Positions 28,121 through 32,653 of a stretch of 32,653 bases of DNA are shown piece after piece; position 1 is the stretch's first letter, and each line of letters starts with the position of its first letter. A model generated the notes under the pieces. It worked only from the letters and a program-made list of their open reading frames with translations. It made no database searches and was not told the origin of the DNA. A program made the position numbers and the translations under genes. This DNA comes from an uncultured Prevotella sp. GTDB lineage: Bacteria; Bacteroidota; Bacteroidia; Bacteroidales; Bacteroidaceae. Location: the NCBI GenBank assembly GCA_900315765.1, contig ONAK01000047.1, forward strand, positions 1 through 32,653, written 5' to 3'.

Positions 28121-31107
28121 TACAGTAATTTTAGTGAGATCATGAGTTCGTTACCATGTCGACCGCCGTGGAATCCTTCTGGTGCAAAGAGATGACCATA
28201 TCCAATGGATAGCGTCGTCTTCAGATAATTGAGGAATACCAGTTCGGTAGTTAGCTGAACGCCCGTACTATAGTACATTTTGTGAGATGAATGAGGGGTC
28301 CAGGTAGAAAGTCCTGTGCCATAGAATGAACATTGTATCCATGTGGGATAACAGAACAGGGCACCGAAATCATTCATTCGTATCGGGCGTAGGTTGAGCT
28401 CGGCTGTTGCTTTGGCATAAGAGTGCGCCGAAATGGCATCGATGTCGGCACCAGGCATCGCCAGGGTGGTACGATATTGGAAGGCGCTCCGATTATCCAC
28501 ATAGTTATTGCGGAAACCACCGAAATAGGTCGTGCCAAACACCGACTCCGCATCTCCGAAGTTGTGGCCTGCTGCCGTACGGAGCCAGAAAGAGGTGTTC
28601 CGGTCGAAGGGCACCAGTGTGCCAAAATCGCCTGAAACCTCTACAGAAGGATAAACCCGTCCACCTGCCAGATAGCCGTAGCCTTCAACGCCTAACTCGT
28701 AGCCTTGCTCCTTCATCACACCACCCAACGAGGTGCGGGTCTTCGACCACTTTCCGTAAACTGATGCCGTCTGCATCGACCTTACATCTTGCACCTCTAT
28801 CTCCTGATACAAGGGCAGTGCATCCATGTCGCCGTAGGTAGCCACCGAGAAGCCCCATGATTTGTTATACGGCGTAACCAATGAATTGGAATAGTCGTAG
28901 GCTAACTGCACCACATAGCCCTTACGGCTTCTGCGCATCGGACCGAAGAGGTCGTAGAAGTCAGTATGGTTCCAAGCAGCCTTGAGGTTCCAAAAGTAGT
29001 ATTTCCAATCGAAGTCAACATGGAATTTGTTCTTCCAGGCGTTGTTGCTCCAAGGGGAGAGGCCGACAGACATTTTTATGCTGCTCAGTCCTACGGGGTC
29101 GTTCACGTTGAAATGATAGCCTAAAACAGGAGTCATGTGATTCCAGGCTTTGGAATCGGTGAAACCGCTGATGATAGGATAGGCTCCTGCAAACCTCATC
29201 TCTTTAAGGACATTGTATGAAGTGATGTTGTTATACACATCGCCAAAGTCCTTTTTGGGCAGCGGGTTTTTGAGTAGCCCGACCTGTTCCATCGCCTCCT
29301 TGTTGTTCTCATAGGCCAGTTGGCCGTAGAGGTTTATGGCATTGGCATCCTTCACCACCTCGCGGGAGAGCAGTACGGGTTGCAGTCCGTCGCGCTTGAA
29401 CTGGAGCGCCAGCAGCTGTCCAGGCGTAATCTCCAAGGGTGCAAAGAGTCCGATGTCGGTATTGGTGAGCATCTCCATCTCGCGTGTCTCTATGTTGATC
29501 TGCCAGAGGTTGGAGACACCAGTATAGTAAGAGCTGCCAATCAGGTATTTGTCGTCGAGCGAGAAACGGAACTGTCCTAAGTTGCTGTCTTTCCAGGTAA
29601 TCAGTTTCACGGGCTTGAAAATGGCCTTAGCCAGTTCCTCGGTATTAAACAGCAAAAGTGTGTGCTCGCCGTTGTCGCCTTGGCTGGTGAACGACAGCCA
29701 TTTGCCGTCGTGACTGATGTCCGTGTCGAATACGCTCACACCAAACGGAAAGGCGTAGATTACTTCCGGATTCTCCAAATCTCGGTCCATACGCACAACC
29801 GACTGTGTACCGCGGTTGGAGAACAGGCCATAGAGACAGTCGTGGGTATTATCATACACGATGTTGCCGATGCGCTGGTACTTCTTTTTCTTCACCACCT
29901 TCTGCTGCTGGATGTCATAGATTTCCAAACCGCGCATCTTCGCATTGTTCGAGGTATAGATGAGGCGCTGGCCCTTACGGTCAAGTGCTACGTAAGCGGG
30001 ATCATAGAGCTGAATGCCGTAGATGTCGTTCAATCGCTTCTGCTCGCCTGTCTGCAGGTCAATCTCCGTCATGTGTGCAAAATCGCCGGGAGCATTCATG
30101 GCGGCATAGGCCTTCTGGGTGGCAGGGTCATAGCCCAGCGGCTCCTTGGTCAGCGGCTTGGTTTCTGTGAGGGGATATTGGCGGATGGCGGCCAGGTTCT
30201 CTTCCTGATGCTGCTTCTCGTCCTCCTTCCAGTCGTTCCATACTTTTCTGAGCGACTGTCCATAGACCTTCTTAAACTGTTTGCCGAAGAACGTCTTGCT
30301 ATCGGCTGTACGATTGTAAAACTGGATCATCTTCTCGTAGCCGTAGGTCTTGGTGAGGTAGTTCACGAAACGGGTGCCATAGAGATAGGCGTTGGCGCCT
30401 ACCTGGAAGTCCATCGTAGAACCTTCCGTTTCCAGCCCCACCACCGAGTAGAGCTTGTCGCCCTCGTTGATGATACTGCGGAAGTACATCTCGTCGTAGC
30501 CACCTAAGGCACGTCCGACGCCACCGTCGAGCCAGGTTTCCATGAAACAGGCGATGCCCTCGTGATACCATCGAGGTGCATACCAACGGGGCACGCTCAG
30601 GTAGCTCCATAGGGCAGAGATGGGCTGGGACTTGTCGGTATCGACCTTCGTACCAAAGAAGCGGCGCCAGTTAAGGTCGCGACGATTGTACTTGTCAGTC
30701 ATCACGATGTGCGTATATTCGTGCTTGAACAACTGACGGTATCGTTCACTTGAAGGGTTGATGTAATACGACATGTTCAACGGAGCCATGCCGATCTGTA
30801 TAAGAGAACGCGGTAATGGCGTTGCTCCGCCATTACCGTCGTCCTCCCAGTCTGTCAATAACAGCAGGGGTGCTTCTGGCTGATAGATGGAATCACTGGT
30901 CCATATCTGCTCATGAAACGCTTTGCCGTTTTTGTACATGCGTATCATGTGAGGAATGTAGCGCGACAAGTTCTTGTCAAAGAACACCAGCGTGGCTTCG
31001 TTCGTCTTATACTGGTAATAGGTCTGCGTCTGCCCCTTGGATATACAAGGAATCAACAATAGCAGAAAAACAGCAAAACAGTTACGCATATACAACGCTG
31101 TTGTCAT
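28120..31107 (-). CDS. HExxH metalloprotease with propeller and probable outer-membrane barrel
   Basis: 995 aa. A signal peptide is seen (MRNCFAVFLLLL to about Gly25). Residues 30-280 form a gluzincin-like domain: FKHEYTHIV (His129, Glu130, His133) and WYHEGIACFME with Glu183 as likely third ligand, as in peptidase MA-like families. Residues ~300-600 hold repeated short beta motifs (LIYTSNNAKMRGLEIYDIQ, WLSFTSQGDNGEHTLLLFN) like a TolB-type propeller. Residues ~650-995 are alternating, aromatic-rich strands (DFDWKYYFWNLKAAW, GYVVQLAYDYSNS) ending in ELMISLKLL, as in outer-membrane barrels. It is probably a surface or periplasm-facing protease tethered to the outer membrane. Its start overlaps the upstream stop (ATGA). 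MRN at residue 7 is an alternative start. Substrate unknown. Confidence 0.75.
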   Translation of the reverse strand: MTTALYMRNCFAVFLLLLIPCISKGQTQTYYQYKTNEATLVFFDKNLSRYIPHMIRMYKNGKAFHEQIWTSDSIYQPEAPLLLLTDWEDDGNGGATPLPRSLIQIGMAPLNMSYYINPSSERYRQLFKHEYTHIVMTDKYNRRDLNWRRFFGTKVDTDKSQPISALWSYLSVPRWYAPRWYHEGIACFMETWLDGGVGRALGGYDEMYFRSIINEGDKLYSVVGLETEGSTMDFQVGANAYLYGTRFVNYLTKTYGYEKMIQFYNRTADSKTFFGKQFKKVYGQSLRKVWNDWKEDEKQHQEENLAAIRQYPLTETKPLTKEPLGYDPATQKAYAAMNAPGDFAHMTEIDLQTGEQKRLNDIYGIQLYDPAYVALDRKGQRLIYTSNNAKMRGLEIYDIQQQKVVKKKKYQRIGNIVYDNTHDCLYGLFSNRGTQSVVRMDRDLENPEVIYAFPFGVSVFDTDISHDGKWLSFTSQGDNGEHTLLLFNTEELAKAIFKPVKLITWKDSNLGQFRFSLDDKYLIGSSYYTGVSNLWQINIETREMEMLTNTDIGLFAPLEITPGQLLALQFKRDGLQPVLLSREVVKDANAINLYGQLAYENNKEAMEQVGLLKNPLPKKDFGDVYNNITSYNVLKEMRFAGAYPIISGFTDSKAWNHMTPVLGYHFNVNDPVGLSSIKMSVGLSPWSNNAWKNKFHVDFDWKYYFWNLKAAWNHTDFYDLFGPMRRSRKGYVVQLAYDYSNSLVTPYNKSWGFSVATYGDMDALPLYQEIEVQDVRSMQTASVYGKWSKTRTSLGGVMKEQGYELGVEGYGYLAGGRVYPSVEVSGDFGTLVPFDRNTSFWLRTAAGHNFGDAESVFGTTYFGGFRNNYVDNRSAFQYRTTLAMPGADIDAISAHSYAKATAELNLRPIRMNDFGALFCYPTWIQCSFYGTGLSTWTPHSSHKMYYSTGVQLTTELVFLNYLKTTLSIGYGHLFAPEGFHGGRHGNELMISLKLL

Positions 31108-32165
31108 TTCTCTTTAAAGGGGGGATTTTGTTTCTTCTTATTCAGCTTTTCACTGTTGTTTGCTGCTGCTGTCTGACTGATGATGTTGCCAATCGCAAGA
31201 TTGAGATTGCCAACCTCGCTCTGATTCAGAGGGGGTAAATAGCTACTATTCAGTGCGCTGTTAAAAACCTCAAAAATCTTGCTGGTGCTACCTATCATCA
31301 AATCATTATAGGGATATTTCTTACGGCGAGCAAGAATTTCCTTCTGAGCATTGCTAAGCTTACTAATCTCATTGCTGAGAACCTGTGGGCGAATGGCGCT
31401 TCCAATCTGGTTGGGAAGCTTCATAGCCTGAGCCAACTCACAACTTTGCAGCACAGCGACCTTGATATTAAGGTCAAGATTTTCCACGGCTGCAAGAGCC
31501 TTTTCGCCACTAAGCAGGTAACTCTTCTTGGCCAAAGCTTCAGCACTTGCCTTGTCACCCTCGATGGCAGCAGTCGTCTTCTGGTACTCCAACCACTGGT
31601 CGCGAACAAGCTTTAGTTTATCATTACCCTGAGCTGTCTCCAGGTATTTGTCGGTGGTCTCGATGAAACGGGTGGCCAAATTGTTCTGCTTCTGCAGCGT
31701 CAGGTAAGCCAGTGAGGCGTTGATGGAGGACTGGGCCAAGTCGGGACACTCCTCACCACTCAGGGCTGCATTCAGGTTGTCGGCTGACTCTGCCAATGAA
31801 CTGGCTACGTTGTTCACCATCTCGCTGTTGGCGTTCATATCCTTAAGTACCTCGGCAAATGCAGGGATGTTGCCAGCTACCTCATTTGACAAGTCAAGCA
31901 ATGTGCCGAACTGGACGGTGCGTGTCTGCATCACCACCTGTGCGGCTACGATTCCATTCTTAAAGGTTGAGTCGGTCTTGAGAAGCTCCTCCATGTTGGA
32001 GAGATCTGCAGCCTCAATCTCGCGTGAGAAACGGTTTGCCTTACCGATGTCGCCACTTGTGTCTCTGTTGTCAATAGGCCAATTAAAGAAATGATTTACT
32101 ATCAGACCTGCAACGAGTACTGCCATCACAGAACATAAGATAATAGTTAGATTTTTCTTATTCAT
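31104..32165 (-). CDS. membrane-anchored helical protein of unknown function
   Basis: 353 aa. One N-terminal helix (about 6-26, LTIILCSVMAVLVAGLIVNH) follows a short MNKKN start, so the protein is anchored in the inner membrane with the rest in the periplasm. It could instead be a signal peptide, but no clear cleavage site is seen. The remainder is almost entirely Ala/Leu/Asn-rich helix with long amphipathic stretches (SSLAESADNLNAALSGEE, LSNAQKEILARRKKYP), suggesting a helical bundle or coiled-coil scaffold. It leads a three-gene operon with two proteases and overlaps the next gene by 4 nt. I do not recognise the family. It may be a partner, chaperone or substrate of the proteases. Confidence 0.75.
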   Translation of the reverse strand: MNKKNLTIILCSVMAVLVAGLIVNHFFNWPIDNRDTSGDIGKANRFSREIEAADLSNMEELLKTDSTFKNGIVAAQVVMQTRTVQFGTLLDLSNEVAGNIPAFAEVLKDMNANSEMVNNVASSLAESADNLNAALSGEECPDLAQSSINASLAYLTLQKQNNLATRFIETTDKYLETAQGNDKLKLVRDQWLEYQKTTAAIEGDKASAEALAKKSYLLSGEKALAAVENLDLNIKVAVLQSCELAQAMKLPNQIGSAIRPQVLSNEISKLSNAQKEILARRKKYPYNDLMIGSTSKIFEVFNSALNSSYLPPLNQSEVGNLNLAIGNIISQTAAANNSEKLNKKKQNPPFKEK

Positions 32166-32194
32166 AATATTTATGTATTAAGTTATTTCGAGGG

Positions 32195-32202
32195 CAAAGA
32201 TA
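32195..32202 (-). promoter_or_regulatory. -7 promoter box for the three-gene protease operon
   Basis: TATCTTTG on the minus strand lies 29 nt before the ATG at 32165. No TTTG is found at the usual -33 distance, so another activator may be needed. Confidence 0.55.
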
Positions 32203-32262
32203 CAAAAAAAGTAATAAAAACTATATTTTTAAGTGGGAAAAATAGATTTTGCTTATAAAAAA

Positions 32263-32294
32263 TTTGTTTTTTATTGGATATTTGCTTATCTTTG
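32263..32294 (+). promoter_or_regulatory. consensus promoter of caspase-family gene
   Basis: TTTG (32263-32266), a 20-nt spacer and TATCTTTG (32287-32294) match the Bacteroidetes consensus. The predicted start gives a leader of about 30 nt. Confidence 0.75.
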
Positions 32295-32329
32295 CATCGC
32301 TTAGATTACCAATTAAGACTATATTTGTT

Positions 32330-32653
32330 ATGAAACGATTGATTCTTTTGTGTTTAACATTGACCACTTTTGCCCAAATGGGATGGGCGCAGAAGGATGT
32401 GGATACCTATGTGGCTGTTACTGATGAGGAAGATCCTAATACCTTTGCCGTGATCATATCGAACGAGCATTATAAGCACGAGGCTGCTGTGCCTTTCGCA
32501 CTTAACGATGGAGCCATATTTAAACGTTACCTGATGAAGACACTTGGAGTGCCCGAACAGAATATTAAATATGTACCCGATGCATCGCTCAACGATATGA
32601 ACTACAACCTGTCGTGGTTGGAAAAAGTGATTAATGTTAAGCAGAAAGAAGCA
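32330..32653 (+). CDS. caspase-family (peptidase C14-like) protein, 5' part
   Basis: 108 codons are present and the frame is open to the window end. A signal peptide is clear (MKRLILLCLTLTTFAQMGWA, cut near Gln21). The following DPNTFAVIISNEHYKHEAA, VPFALNDGAIFKRYLMKTLG and VPEQNIKYVPDASLNDM match the start of the bacterial caspase fold: the first strand, then the 'ALNDA' helix, then the second strand. The catalytic His and Cys would lie downstream, so activity cannot be judged. It is exported, unlike most metacaspases, and diverges from the three-gene protease operon. Confidence 0.7.
   Translation, partial: MKRLILLCLTLTTFAQMGWAQKDVDTYVAVTDEEDPNTFAVIISNEHYKHEAAVPFALNDGAIFKRYLMKTLGVPEQNIKYVPDASLNDMNYNLSWLEKVINVKQKEA

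Noticed and set aside
29662-30507. 281-aa plus-strand ORF
   Set aside because: It is antisense to the 995-aa protease gene, which has a signal peptide, HExxH site and operon overlaps; the antisense frame shows no family motifs.

Overview
The window looks like a chromosomal segment of a Bacteroidales bacterium, most likely Prevotellaceae. The evidence is the repeated promoter signature TTTG-N19/20-TAnnTTTG, the weak Shine-Dalgarno context before genes, the gene order trpBEGDCFA, a gldH lipoprotein gene beside ricT/holB, and a 'smalltalk' micro-protein next to an HU-type DNA-binding gene. The genus is an inference; no rRNA is present.

Layout. (1) 1-4600, minus strand: an accessory module with a 48-aa orphan peptide, a 152-aa unknown protein closed by a clear terminator, a RecA/RepA-type ATPase, a Toprim (primase-like) protein, a DUF4248-like small protein, an HU protein with a Gly-rich tail, and a 34-aa smalltalk-like peptide. 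There is no integrase or structural phage gene, so it reads as a domesticated or partial replication cassette. (2) 4800-7160: a Zn/Cd-type P1B ATPase with a His-rich N-terminus, and a tRNA-Arg(CCG). (3) 7370-14900, plus strand: asnA, then a stand-alone IMP cyclohydrolase (half of PurH) leading the elongasome operon mreB-mreC-mreD-mrdA-rodA. (4) 15080-18860, minus strand: metF-holB-ricT-gldH. A BASS-like transporter diverges from metF across a palindromic, nearly leaderless double promoter. (5) 20090-27040, minus strand: a complete trp operon (trpB-E-G-D-C-F-A) preceded by a classical attenuator: a 15-aa leader peptide with three consecutive Trp codons, an antiterminator option and an intrinsic terminator. 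(6) 27080-32653: a tightly overlapping three-gene operon (membrane-anchored helical protein, HExxH protease with a propeller and a probable outer-membrane barrel, PrsW-type intramembrane protease), divergent from a caspase-family gene cut by the window end.

Three repeat systems run through the window: a ~100-bp inverted-repeat element (three copies); short tandem repeats that fill intergenic gaps in operons; and C-rich micro-repeats inserted in frame in unrelated enzymes (P-type ATPase, HolB, TrpE, TrpF). The most notable observations are the trp attenuator, the three-gene envelope protease operon, the HU/smalltalk/helicase-primase module, and these coding micro-insertions.
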